A stretch of 36,852 bases of DNA, from the NCBI GenBank assembly GCA_016235875.1, contig JACRII010000126.1, positions 1 to 36,852 on the forward strand, read 5' to 3'. A program made the translations under genes and the position numbers. The DNA is from Planctomycetota bacterium (GTDB lineage Bacteria > Planctomycetota > Brocadiia > Brocadiales > Brocadiaceae). Position 1 is the first letter of the stretch. Each line of letters starts with the position of its first letter. Below are positions 1 to 7,252 of the stretch, piece by piece. The notes under the pieces are model-generated. The model did not search any database. It was not told the DNA's origin and worked only from the letters and a program-made list of their open reading frames with translations.

Positions 1-2
1 GC

Positions 3-224
3 TGCCAAAACCTTACTGAGGCGGTAAACGCCAATCGCCGCGCCGTGGAACTGGCCAATGAATTGTTCTCGAAAGGGCTGGTCAATTTCCTTAATGTGCT
101 GGATGCAGAACGGTCACTCTGCAAATCAGAGGAAGAACTGGTACAGAATGAGCGCACCGTATCGCTGAATCTCGTCATCCTCTACAAGGCGCTCGGCGGC
201 GGGTGGGAAAATGAACCGTCATAA
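3..224 (+). CDS. Outer membrane efflux protein (TolC/NodT family), C-terminal part
   Basis: This is the 3' end of a gene entering from the left edge, open from base 3 to a TAA at 222-224. The roughly 73 residues contain VNFLNVLDAERSL, then LVQNERTVSLNLVILYKALGGGW near the end. That is the typical end of the second outer membrane efflux domain in NodT/OprM-type proteins: a periplasmic alpha-hairpin followed by the last strands and a GGGW tail. Such proteins form the outer-membrane channel of RND or other tripartite exporters. The start, the signal peptide and any pump genes lie outside the window, so the substrate cannot be told. It converges on moeA, with a strong hairpin between them. Confidence 0.85.
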   Translation, partial: CQNLTEAVNANRRAVELANELFSKGLVNFLNVLDAERSLCKSEEELVQNERTVSLNLVILYKALGGGWENEPS

Positions 225-242
225 TCATTTTTTAAATTTAAG

Positions 243-270
243 GTAGGGGTTTAAAATCTTAAACCCCTAC
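243..270. terminator. Hairpin between convergent genes, probable bidirectional terminator
   Basis: A perfect 12-bp stem, GTAGGGGTTTAA (243-254) with TTAAACCCCTAC (259-270), closes on a 4-nt loop AATC. It lies in the 72-bp gap between the efflux gene (+) and moeA (-). There is no long U-tract on either side, so termination is inferred from stem strength and position. Confidence 0.6.
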
Positions 271-296
271 TGCACTATGAAAATCAATGTCCTAAT

Positions 297-1496
297 TCAA
301 TCAAGCAGGACGACGTCAACCAATTGCCCCACACTAAGTTTTTCTGCATCTTCACGCACGATGAGTAAGCAGTTGGCCCGTGTGGTGGATAGCAGGTCGG
401 CAGAGCCATGCCATTCAACAGGAGAAACATACCATTGGTTGTTGTGCATGCGGAGAAGGGCGGGACGGTACTCGCGGCGCTTCCTCTTGACAAGTATTTC
501 CACTTCCAGAGACGCCTTTACGGTTGTCCTGTGGAGTGCAGAAAATCCCATCATCTTGCGGATGGCGGGATAAATGAATAATTCAAAGGTAACAAAGGAT
601 GCAACAGGATTTCCCGGTAATGCAAAGATAAAGGTCTTGTCTTTTCTCCCAAAAATGACGGGTTTTCCCGGTCTCAGCGCCACCTTTTCAAAATAGATAT
701 GTGTGTTTAAATCCTTCATTACATCACCCACAAGGTCATATTCTCCCATGGAGACGCCGCCGGAGAGAATAAGGATATCCTTTTGTAAACCTCTGTGCAT
801 TACACGGGAGATTTCCTCTTTGGTATCCTTAACAGTACCCAACAGTTCAACATCTGCCTTCAAGCTCCTTGCCTGTGCAGCGAGTGAGTAACCATTACTA
901 TTTCTAATCTGAGCGGCGGAAGGCTTGGATTCAACATCCACGAGTTCAGTACCTGTGGAAATAATACCTACCGTTGGCGTAGGAAACACTTCAACGCGTG
1001 CTTTCCCCACGGTAGCAAGGATACCGATTTCCTGGGGTCGAATGGTTATACCTTTCCTGAGCACTACCTGCCCCACCTTCATATCCTCGCCCATTTTTGA
1101 AATGTTTCTTCCCCTGTCAATTGTCCTGAGAATTTTTGCCCGATTATTTGCCGAAAGGTCTTCTGTTTCCTCAAACTTAACCACAGCATCAGCCCCTTCG
1201 GGAACGGCAGCGCCAGTCATAATCTTGGATGCTTGTCCACATTGCACCTTTTTCGTGGGCATGAGACCTGCTGCAATATCCTCAATTACAGTCAATTCAA
1301 CCGGGGCACGAGCGGTATCCTCTGCAATCACCGCATAGCCATCCATTGCCGAACGTTCAAATGGGGGCATATTAATGTCTGATTGGACATCCTGTGCAAG
1401 ACATAATCCCAGGGCACTCTCAAAAGGCACTGTTTTGGCTGGCAGCGGCTCCGTTACATCCGTAACAATTTTTACAGCAGTATCGACTGAAATCAT
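297..1496 (-). CDS. moeA: Molybdopterin molybdenumtransferase MoeA
   Basis: At 399 residues this is the usual MoeA length. MoeA inserts molybdate into adenylylated molybdopterin in the last step of molybdenum cofactor synthesis, in the cytoplasm. The N-terminal half has PPFERSAMDGYAV near residues 44-56, the conserved MoeA substrate-site segment. The central MoCF-binding domain has LSGGVSMGEYDLV near residue 245 and ALPGNPVASFVTFELF near residue 295. The C-terminal beta-barrel domain ends in GQLVDVVLLD. The ATG at 1494-1496 is the only start giving a complete N-terminus; no strong ribosome site is visible. The gene stands alone on the minus strand, divergent from the lipoprotein/Mla operon. 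Mo enzymes such as nitrate or nitrite oxidoreductases would be the clients; none is encoded here. Confidence 0.95.
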   Translation of the reverse strand: MISVDTAVKIVTDVTEPLPAKTVPFESALGLCLAQDVQSDINMPPFERSAMDGYAVIAEDTARAPVELTVIEDIAAGLMPTKKVQCGQASKIMTGAAVPEGADAVVKFEETEDLSANNRAKILRTIDRGRNISKMGEDMKVGQVVLRKGITIRPQEIGILATVGKARVEVFPTPTVGIISTGTELVDVESKPSAAQIRNSNGYSLAAQARSLKADVELLGTVKDTKEEISRVMHRGLQKDILILSGGVSMGEYDLVGDVMKDLNTHIYFEKVALRPGKPVIFGRKDKTFIFALPGNPVASFVTFELFIYPAIRKMMGFSALHRTTVKASLEVEILVKRKRREYRPALLRMHNNQWYVSPVEWHGSADLLSTTRANCLLIVREDAEKLSVGQLVDVVLLD

Positions 1497-1577
1497 ATTT
1501 AATTATGTTAAATGAACGGTAATAATAAGTCAAGCATTGTTACCCAAAAAGATTGATACAGTTGCTTGGAAAAAAAC

Positions 1578-1606
1578 TTGACAGGATGAAATCTTGTGGA
1601 TATAAG
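1578..1606 (+). promoter_or_regulatory. Sigma70-type promoter for the lipoprotein-mla operon
   Basis: A TTGACA box at 1578-1583 and TATAAG at 1601-1606 are separated by exactly 17 bp, followed by purine-rich sequence. Transcription would start near 1613, about 35 bases before the TTG start of the lipoprotein gene. This is a prediction from consensus and position only. Confidence 0.6.
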
Positions 1607-1648
1607 GACATAACCTCTGATAATGATTCTTTTCGTAAGGAGTAATTA

Positions 1649-2167
1649 TTGTATTATTTTCAAATTAAATATGTAATCCGCTGGCTGGGTGTACCCTGTT
1701 TTATATTAATGCTCGGTTGCGCTCAACTGCAGGTCAAAGATGGTATCCTTTCACCACCACATAAAAACTATACAGTAAACATTCCAGGACAAGGGTGGGA
1801 AATGATTAAGGTAGGTAAAGATGATATCGCCTTATGGCATAAACAATATCACGCCATGATCGCCTTCATCTCCAGTGATATAGAAAACAAGGCGCTTTCC
1901 TTAGAAATGCTGAATAGTCAGCTCTTTATTGGTATGAAAAATAAGAAAATACTATTGAATGAATCCATGCTCGTGGATAACCAGGAGGCAATGCACACTA
2001 TTCTGATATGTGAAATAGACAATCATACACTCAAGATCGAATCCTACGTCATCAAGTTTGGAAATAAGGTATACGACCTGGTATACTGGTCTCCACCCGA
2101 TTTATTTGATTATATTAGGAAAGATTTTGAGAATATAATCAAAACATTTAAATTTTCGAACTTATAG
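1649..2167 (+). CDS. Putative lipoprotein preceding the Mla genes
   Basis: I do not recognise a named family for this 172-residue protein. The N-terminus has a basic segment and then a hydrophobic stretch ending in MLGCAQ, a lipobox-like site, so a lipid-modified envelope protein is likely. The rest contains no other membrane segment. It resembles small beta-rich envelope proteins, with repeated short hydrophobic strands such as YVIKFGNKVYDLVYW. The start is TTG at 1649-1651, chosen because AAGGAG (1637-1642) sits 6 bases upstream and the signal peptide begins there. It is separated from mlaE by about 20 bases and shares the promoter at 1578-1606, so it is probably a periplasmic or outer-membrane partner of the Mla system. 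That role is an inference. Confidence 0.75.
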   Translation: MYYFQIKYVIRWLGVPCFILMLGCAQLQVKDGILSPPHKNYTVNIPGQGWEMIKVGKDDIALWHKQYHAMIAFISSDIENKALSLEMLNSQLFIGMKNKKILLNESMLVDNQEAMHTILICEIDNHTLKIESYVIKFGNKVYDLVYWSPPDLFDYIRKDFENIIKTFKFSNL

Positions 2168-2186
2168 GGAACAATAACGATTGCCA

Positions 2187-2963
2187 ATGAATGTTTTATT
2201 ATCCATAGATATTATCGCTAAGAAGTTTATCCTTTCGGTGGGGCAAGTAACCCTATTAACGGTCAAAGGACTTGGTGGAATTTTTGTGCCTCCGTTCAAT
2301 CTGAAACTTGTGTCACGGGAAGTTGATACCTTTGGCGCCGGTTCACTCCTTCTCGTTGATATTATTGCACTATTTACGGGAATGGTCATGGCCCTTCAGA
2401 CGATCTATGGATTGAGTATATACGGCGCAGAGATGTATGTCGGCAGCGTAGTTTCCCTATCCCTTGTGAGAGAACTAGGCCCTGTTTTGACTTCTATTAT
2501 GGTAGGCGCAAGGGTGGGGTCTGGCATTGCAGCGGAGATTGGTTCCATGCAGGTGACCGAACAGATCGACGCCATGCGGGCACTGGGGGCAAGCCCTATC
2601 AAAAAACTGGTAACTCCAAAAATGCTTGCAGCGATGATTACCTTGCCATTGCTCACTGTCACAGCAGATATTATTGGGATTTTTGGAGGCATGGTCATTG
2701 CATTGTTTGAGCTTGATATAGACCGCATTTTCTATATTAATTCAGTCTTAACAACCATTAAGATCTCAGACTTATTAAGTGGTATTGGGAAGACGGTATT
2801 TTTTGGTTTGCTCATTGCAGTAATTGGCTGTCATTTTGGATTAAAAACCACAGGCGGTACAACGGGAGTAGGCCGTTCTACAACAATTACCGTCGTGACT
2901 ATTTCCATTTCAATCTTGATTTCAGATTTCTTTCTGACAAAATTATTCTTGATTTTGTTCTAA
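2187..2963 (+). CDS. mlaE: MlaE-type ABC transporter permease (lipid asymmetry/MCE system)
   Basis: The protein has about 258 residues, the usual MlaE size, and belongs to the MlaE/DUF140 permease family. With MlaF and MlaD it moves phospholipids across the periplasm between the inner and outer membranes. Features include five to six hydrophobic segments, the conserved SLVRELGPVLTSIMVGARVGSGIAAEIGSM region near residues 90-120 and the following TEQIDAMRALG coupling-helix segment. The ending IDFF-like hydrophobic tail is also typical. An in-frame TTG lies at 2181, but ATG at 2187 is the likelier start; neither has a strong Shine-Dalgarno. mlaF begins 16 bases after the stop. MlaB and MlaC are not in this window. 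Confidence 0.92.
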   Translation: MNVLLSIDIIAKKFILSVGQVTLLTVKGLGGIFVPPFNLKLVSREVDTFGAGSLLLVDIIALFTGMVMALQTIYGLSIYGAEMYVGSVVSLSLVRELGPVLTSIMVGARVGSGIAAEIGSMQVTEQIDAMRALGASPIKKLVTPKMLAAMITLPLLTVTADIIGIFGGMVIALFELDIDRIFYINSVLTTIKISDLLSGIGKTVFFGLLIAVIGCHFGLKTTGGTTGVGRSTTITVVTISISILISDFFLTKLFLILF

Positions 2964-2979
2964 TTAATGTAGGACACGG

Positions 2980-3732
2980 ATGGACACAGATTACAAGGTA
3001 ATTATTGAATTTAAAGACGTATATAAATCCTTCAATGGAATTTTAGTCCATAACGGTATAAACTTATCCATATTGGAGGGTGAAATTATATCACTCCTCG
3101 GAGGAAGCGGTTCGGGAAAGAGTGTACTCCTGAAGGAGTTAATTGGACTCATGAAGCCGGATAAGGGCGACATTATACTGCTGGATAATAACGTGACACA
3201 GATGAATGAAGAAGCATTGATTGCGTTACGGGAACACATAGGAATGTTGTTTCAGGGGGCGGCATTGTTTGATTCACTTACGGTGTTCGAAAATATTGCA
3301 TATCCGCTGCGGGAACACCTGAAGTTGACAGAAAAAGAGATTCAGGAGCGGGTAGCCGAAAAACTGCACCTTGTGGGCTTGAGTGGCATTGAAAAGAAGA
3401 TGCCGGACGAGTTGAGCGGTGGAATGAAGAAGCGAGTCGGACTGGCAAGGGCGATTGCCACTGAACCAGAGATTATCCTGTACGATGAACCCACGACTGG
3501 ATTGGATCCTATGACTGCCCAGCGTATCAATGATTTGATTATTGAATTACAGAAGAAACTGGGAATAACCACTATTGTAGTAACGCACGACTTACACTGC
3601 GTGAAAACTGTTTCGGATCGGATCGCCATGCTCCATGAAGGGAAGATTGTTGCAGTTGGAACCTGGGAAGAACTTGTAACCTCGAATATTCAGGTAGTAC
3701 AGGACTTTATTGGTGGAAAATATTTTATGTAA
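2980..3732 (+). CDS. mlaF: MlaF-type ABC transporter ATP-binding protein
   Basis: This 250-residue ATPase energises the MlaE permease. It has the Walker A motif GGSGSGKS near residues 42-49 and a Q-loop in GMLFQGAALFDSLTV. The ABC signature is LSGGMKKRVGLARA near residues 145-158, the Walker B with catalytic Glu is IILYDEPTTGLDP, and the H-loop His is in VVTHD. The Gly-Met-Lys-Lys after LSGG is typical of MlaF-type rather than sugar or amino-acid importers. The ATG start lies inside a short sequence resembling a dispersed intergenic repeat (GGACACGGATGGACACAGATT, split over 2972-2992). The first five or six residues may therefore be repeat-derived; the conserved fold starts at IIEFKDVYKSF. 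Confidence 0.95.
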   Translation: MDTDYKVIIEFKDVYKSFNGILVHNGINLSILEGEIISLLGGSGSGKSVLLKELIGLMKPDKGDIILLDNNVTQMNEEALIALREHIGMLFQGAALFDSLTVFENIAYPLREHLKLTEKEIQERVAEKLHLVGLSGIEKKMPDELSGGMKKRVGLARAIATEPEIILYDEPTTGLDPMTAQRINDLIIELQKKLGITTIVVTHDLHCVKTVSDRIAMLHEGKIVAVGTWEELVTSNIQVVQDFIGGKYFM

Positions 3733-3738
3733 CTATTC

Positions 3739-3794
3739 AGCCACGAATGAACACGAATTTACACATTTGTGTTCATTTGTGTCTCTTCGTGGCT
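3739..3794. repeat. Imperfect palindromic intergenic repeat (CACGAA/ACACAAATG type)
   Basis: Outer arms AGCCACGAA (3739-3747) and TTCGTGGCT (3786-3794) pair perfectly. Inner arms ATGAACAC (3747-3754) and GTGTTCAT (3769-3776) also pair, giving one long interrupted hairpin in the mlaF-mlaD gap. The words ACACGAATTTACAC and TTCGTGGC look like a dispersed repeat family. Related words occur at 2972-2992 (upstream and start of mlaF), with a degenerate trace at 27205-27270. It could act as an mRNA stabiliser or attenuator inside the operon; that is untested. Confidence 0.65.
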
Positions 3795-3816
3795 ATACAG
3801 TTGATAGGGGCTTTTT

Positions 3817-4632
3817 ATGACAAAAGAACAAATAGCTGAATTAAGGGCGGGAATCTTTACCTTGATAACCCTGGTAGGATTTGGCGCTATGGTATTCATT
3901 CTCGGTACCCAGAAAGGATACTTTGAACCTCAAATTACGTTAAAAACAAAATTTCTGAATGTGTATGGATTGCAGGCAGGCGCTCCGGTACGATTTATGG
4001 GCGTGGGAATAGGGCAGGTAAAAGGCATCATTTTACCCAGGGAATTGCCTTGCGCAGAAATTGAAGTATTACTCCAGGTAAATAAATCAGTTCAGAAAAA
4101 CATAACCCGTGATTCCGTTGCTACTATTAAATGGTTGAGCTATGTAACGGGGGATTCTTATATAGAGATTACGTCTGGAGCATGCCTTGAACCAGTTGTG
4201 CAGGATGGAGATTTCATAAAAAGTGCAGAATCAATCAACTATACCACAGTTCTTGAGAGCGGAATTAGTATCATTGAGTCATTTTCAAAGTTTTTTAAAA
4301 AGCTGGATGAAAGCGGTTTTGTGGAATCACTAAGCAACGTATCGGCATCACTTAATGAAAGTGTGAAAACCTTCCAAAAAGGAGAAGGATTACTCCACTC
4401 GCTAATCTACGATCCTAAGGGAAAACAACTCATGGAGAATCTGGTTGCCACCTCTGAATCTCTCAAAAATATTACAACAGAAATTGAAAATGGAGAAGGC
4501 ACTCTTGGCGCCCTGGTGGCAGACCCAACCCTGTATGATAATTTAAAGAGGCTTCTGGGAGGCGCAGAACGCAGTTTTCTTTTACGCAGTATGATTCGGA
4601 AAAGCATTGAGAAGGGGAAAGAAGAGAAATAA
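3817..4632 (+). CDS. mlaD: MlaD/MCE-domain substrate-binding protein
   Basis: This 271-residue protein has one N-terminal membrane anchor (about residues 13-33, IFTLITLVGFGAMVFILG) and a periplasmic MCE domain (about 42-135). The MCE fold is marked by VYGLQAGAPVRFMGVGIGQVKGI. The C-terminal part, roughly 150-260, is helical with repeats of the kind KGEGLLHSLIYDP and NGEGTLGALVADPTLYDNL, as in many long MlaD/PqiB-like proteins. MlaD forms a hexameric ring that carries lipid between MlaE in the inner membrane and the periplasmic carrier. It is the last gene of the operon and lies 84 bases after mlaF across a palindromic repeat. ATG at 3817 follows a weak AGGGG. Confidence 0.92.
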   Translation: MTKEQIAELRAGIFTLITLVGFGAMVFILGTQKGYFEPQITLKTKFLNVYGLQAGAPVRFMGVGIGQVKGIILPRELPCAEIEVLLQVNKSVQKNITRDSVATIKWLSYVTGDSYIEITSGACLEPVVQDGDFIKSAESINYTTVLESGISIIESFSKFFKKLDESGFVESLSNVSASLNESVKTFQKGEGLLHSLIYDPKGKQLMENLVATSESLKNITTEIENGEGTLGALVADPTLYDNLKRLLGGAERSFLLRSMIRKSIEKGKEEK

Positions 4633-4633
4633 G

Positions 4634-4768
4634 TTAGAATATTTCCTTCAACGCTATATTCAAACCTTTTAGTGAAGGCGACTCAAGGATGTCTCCCTTA
4701 TCGTATGATTTGTAGAGTTGGTAGGTGTTGTCTTTCAAGGTATAAATTTCTGATGTAGCATCAAGAAA
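4634..4768 (-). pseudogene. Remnant of a Uma2-family (DUF820) gene, C-terminus only
   Basis: The minus-strand frame reads about 44 residues ending in SPSLKGLNIALKEIF and a stop at 4634-4636. This matches the C-terminus of the intact Uma2 protein at 9912-10463 (SPSLKGLKIPLKEIF), and upstream residues such as YQLY and YRLY also line up. The nuclease-like core is absent. The fragment begins immediately after the stop codon of the methyltransferase at 4769 and is in the same frame. This suggests that the methyltransferase end replaced the missing part by recombination. Confidence 0.8.
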
Positions 4769-5515
4769 TTATTTGACAGCAACAACGATATTCCCCAGGG
4801 AAAAAAGAATATTAACATCCGTGTTTTTGAATAATTTGAGATAAAGTATTTGAGGAAGGGTTACAATAAGTTTTTTAAGTGTTGCAGGTATTATTTTGCC
4901 AAGTATACCTGTGCTTAATTTTATGTGAATATATTTACAAATAAAATCGATAAGAAATTCTCGTGTTCCTCCGAGCGAGTTGATGTAATTTATTTTAAAG
5001 CAGGCCTGCCTTTGAACTGTTTCTGTTAGTCCCTGCTGGCTAAATCTGTAAAGATCTTCGGGATCATTATGAAGCCAGTAATTTTGCGGTGCAGACAAAA
5101 CAAGAACGCATCCTGGTTTTAATACTCTATGGATTTCTTTCAGTACTTCCAATGGTTGTTTAACATGCTCGAGTATTTCAAGACAAAGAACCGTATCGAA
5201 GGTGTCTTTTTTGAATGGTAATTGGTGTGCATTAGCAAAGATATCAACGGCATCTTTTTTATGTAGTGACTGAGGTATATCTATTCCTGTATAAGAAACA
5301 GTATGTGGAGAAAAAATGTCCAGATACGGTTTCTCACCACACCCTATGTCCAGCAACCGCCCTTTTACGTAAGGTACTGTTTTTAGTATTTCGCGCAGGA
5401 GCAACTCATTAGCCAGCACCGAATTGGTTGCCTTCCAGGAGATTGTATACCTGTTAAGAATTTTCCGAACAAAAGAATTTGGCTGATTTTCTTTAAGGAA
5501 CATACTAATACTCAA
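4769..5515 (-). CDS. Class I SAM-dependent methyltransferase
   Basis: The 248-residue protein has Methyltransf_11-type motifs. Motif I is LLDIGCGEKPY near residues 55-65, followed by YTGIDIPQS with the acidic residue that binds the SAM ribose. Next come FDTVLCLEILEHV and EIHRVLKPGCVLVLSAP. The last 50 residues carry a hydrophobic stretch (about 205-225), so membrane association is possible. The HNDPEDLYRFSQQGL segment is typical of methyltransferases found in O-antigen and exopolysaccharide loci, where they modify sugars or lipid-linked glycans. It is divergent from the flippase operon at 5800. The substrate cannot be deduced. Confidence 0.85.
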   Translation of the reverse strand: MSISMFLKENQPNSFVRKILNRYTISWKATNSVLANELLLREILKTVPYVKGRLLDIGCGEKPYLDIFSPHTVSYTGIDIPQSLHKKDAVDIFANAHQLPFKKDTFDTVLCLEILEHVKQPLEVLKEIHRVLKPGCVLVLSAPQNYWLHNDPEDLYRFSQQGLTETVQRQACFKINYINSLGGTREFLIDFICKYIHIKLSTGILGKIIPATLKKLIVTLPQILYLKLFKNTDVNILFSLGNIVVAVK

Positions 5516-5636
5516 TATCCTTTTTCGTATTGAAGATTGAAATATGTTATATTATTTCGATATCCTTTGCTTATAGTTGACTTAGGAGTCTATCATAAAA
5601 CCTGCTATATTCAAGTTTTTCCTGATACTTTTAATA

Positions 5637-5660
5637 TTTTACATGTTTTACATGTTTTAC
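5637..5660. repeat. Short tandem repeat, 9-bp unit TTTTACATG
   Basis: There are 2.7 copies of TTTTACATG in the 284-bp AT-rich divergent gap between the methyltransferase (-) and the flippase (+). Apart from this and a TATAAT-like box near 5750, I see no gene or RNA in the gap. Confidence 0.5.
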
Positions 5661-5799
5661 TTGCTGTCTGAGATTTGGGTTTATCTATGACTTTCCGATC
5701 TCTCGTAAGACCAGCCAAGTTCTATTAAAAAAATTATACTCTGAATGGTTTATAATTATTTGCGTTCATGTGTATTTATTTTGGCAAAAAGGTAGGTGA

Positions 5800-7251
5800 A
5801 TGAAACACACACTTACAAAATCGACCCTTATTGGCATATTGTGGACTGGAATATCCCAGTTTTCAACTCAGATTTTTCGATTCATAGTTAATGTAATTCT
5901 CGCCAGATTACTATATCCAGAAGAATTCGGCATCGTCGGATTAGCAACAATTTTCCTAGGATTCATTAGTACGATTAATGAGTTAGGGCTGAGTGCAGCG
6001 ATAATTCAACGAAAGAAACTCGATGAAACACATCTTTCAACATCATTCTGGGCAAGCATGGGCATGGGTGCAATGCTCTGTATTATAAGTATACTTGTCT
6101 CACCCTTTATTGCAGATTTTTTTCAAGAAAAACTTGTTCGTTGGTTAATTGTTGTTATCTCAGTAGGTCTTATACTTGGGCCATTAAGCGTTGTACAGAG
6201 AACATTGTTTGAAAAAAACCTCAATTTTAAAAAAATAACAATAGCTGAAATCTGTGACACACTTGTTTCAGGTTTAATATCCATTTTTTTGGCAATGAAT
6301 GGCTATGGGGTATGGAGTTTAGTATATGGCGGACTTTCCGGCAGTTTCATTTCAGTTTTTATACTTTGGGGACTAAGTTCGTGGAGACCCTCATTAAAAT
6401 TCAGCTTTGCACATTTTAAGGAACTTTTTGGTTTTGGTAGTCACGTTATGGGTTCGCGAGTTCTTAATTATATAGACTCAAATACGGATTATCTGGTTAT
6501 TGGAAAACTGCTTGGTACGTCTGCGTTGGGATATTATACCCTTGCATATAATCTGATAACATTTCCTTTGTCTAAGATATCCCTCCTTGTAACAAGAGTA
6601 ACATTTCCTGCATTTTCAATAATTCAAGACGATAATAAGACCTTACAAAAAGGGTATCTTAAAGTCGTGCGGTATATTTCTTTAATTACATTCCCCATGC
6701 TTGCCGGAATGTTTGTTGTTGCACCAGAATTTGTTGTAGTTATTTATGGCTCGAAATGGATGCCAATTATTTTGCCGTTACAGGTTCTTTGCCTGGCAGG
6801 TGTATTAAAATCTGTGGGAACAACAGTGGGTTCTATACTGCTTTCAAAGGGCCGGGCGGATATACAATTTAAATGGAATATTTTAACTGCAATTGTGCTC
6901 ACGATAGCTGTTATAATTGGGGCAAATTATGGAATTGTAGGTGTCGCGGCAGCAGTAACTATTGTGGAAAGTTTTTTATTCCTGATTGTTCAAAAGATAA
7001 CAAATAAATTAATAGATTTAAGTATGTATAATTATCTCAAGGCAATTTATCCTGCAATAATTGGTTCAATAACCTTGATAATTGGTGTTGAGATATATCA
7101 AAGAATAATGGTTATATACCACGCACATGATATTGGCATGTTAATAAGTTCTTCATCTGTCGGAATTATTATTTATTTACTATTCATTCGATTACTTTTC
7201 AAAAATCTCTTCGATGAAATGAAATCACTCTTACACGAAATGAGAAAGTAA
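5800..7251 (+). CDS. Wzx-like polysaccharide flippase (MOP superfamily)
   Basis: This 483-residue protein has about 12-14 hydrophobic segments spread over its whole length and belongs to the polysaccharide biosynthesis/MviN-Wzx type of the MOP superfamily. N-terminal motifs are ILWTGISQFSTQIFRFIVNVILARLLYPEEFGIVGLA (residues about 13-50). The FGFGSHVMGSRVLNYIDSNTDYLVIGKLLG region near 215-240 is characteristic of the WzxC/TuaB-like branch. It would flip a lipid-linked oligosaccharide across the inner membrane. The ATG at 5800 follows GGTAGGTGA. The next gene starts one base after its stop, so the two are almost certainly co-transcribed and perhaps translationally coupled. Confidence 0.9.
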   Translation: MKHTLTKSTLIGILWTGISQFSTQIFRFIVNVILARLLYPEEFGIVGLATIFLGFISTINELGLSAAIIQRKKLDETHLSTSFWASMGMGAMLCIISILVSPFIADFFQEKLVRWLIVVISVGLILGPLSVVQRTLFEKNLNFKKITIAEICDTLVSGLISIFLAMNGYGVWSLVYGGLSGSFISVFILWGLSSWRPSLKFSFAHFKELFGFGSHVMGSRVLNYIDSNTDYLVIGKLLGTSALGYYTLAYNLITFPLSKISLLVTRVTFPAFSIIQDDNKTLQKGYLKVVRYISLITFPMLAGMFVVAPEFVVVIYGSKWMPIILPLQVLCLAGVLKSVGTTVGSILLSKGRADIQFKWNILTAIVLTIAVIIGANYGIVGVAAAVTIVESFLFLIVQKITNKLIDLSMYNYLKAIYPAIIGSITLIIGVEIYQRIMVIYHAHDIGMLISSSSVGIIIYLLFIRLLFKNLFDEMKSLLHEMRK

Positions 7252-7252
7252 A

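Noticed and set aside
925-1338. 137-codon plus-strand frame opposite moeA
   Set aside because: Low-complexity Ser/Thr/Ile-rich shadow of the well-supported moeA gene.
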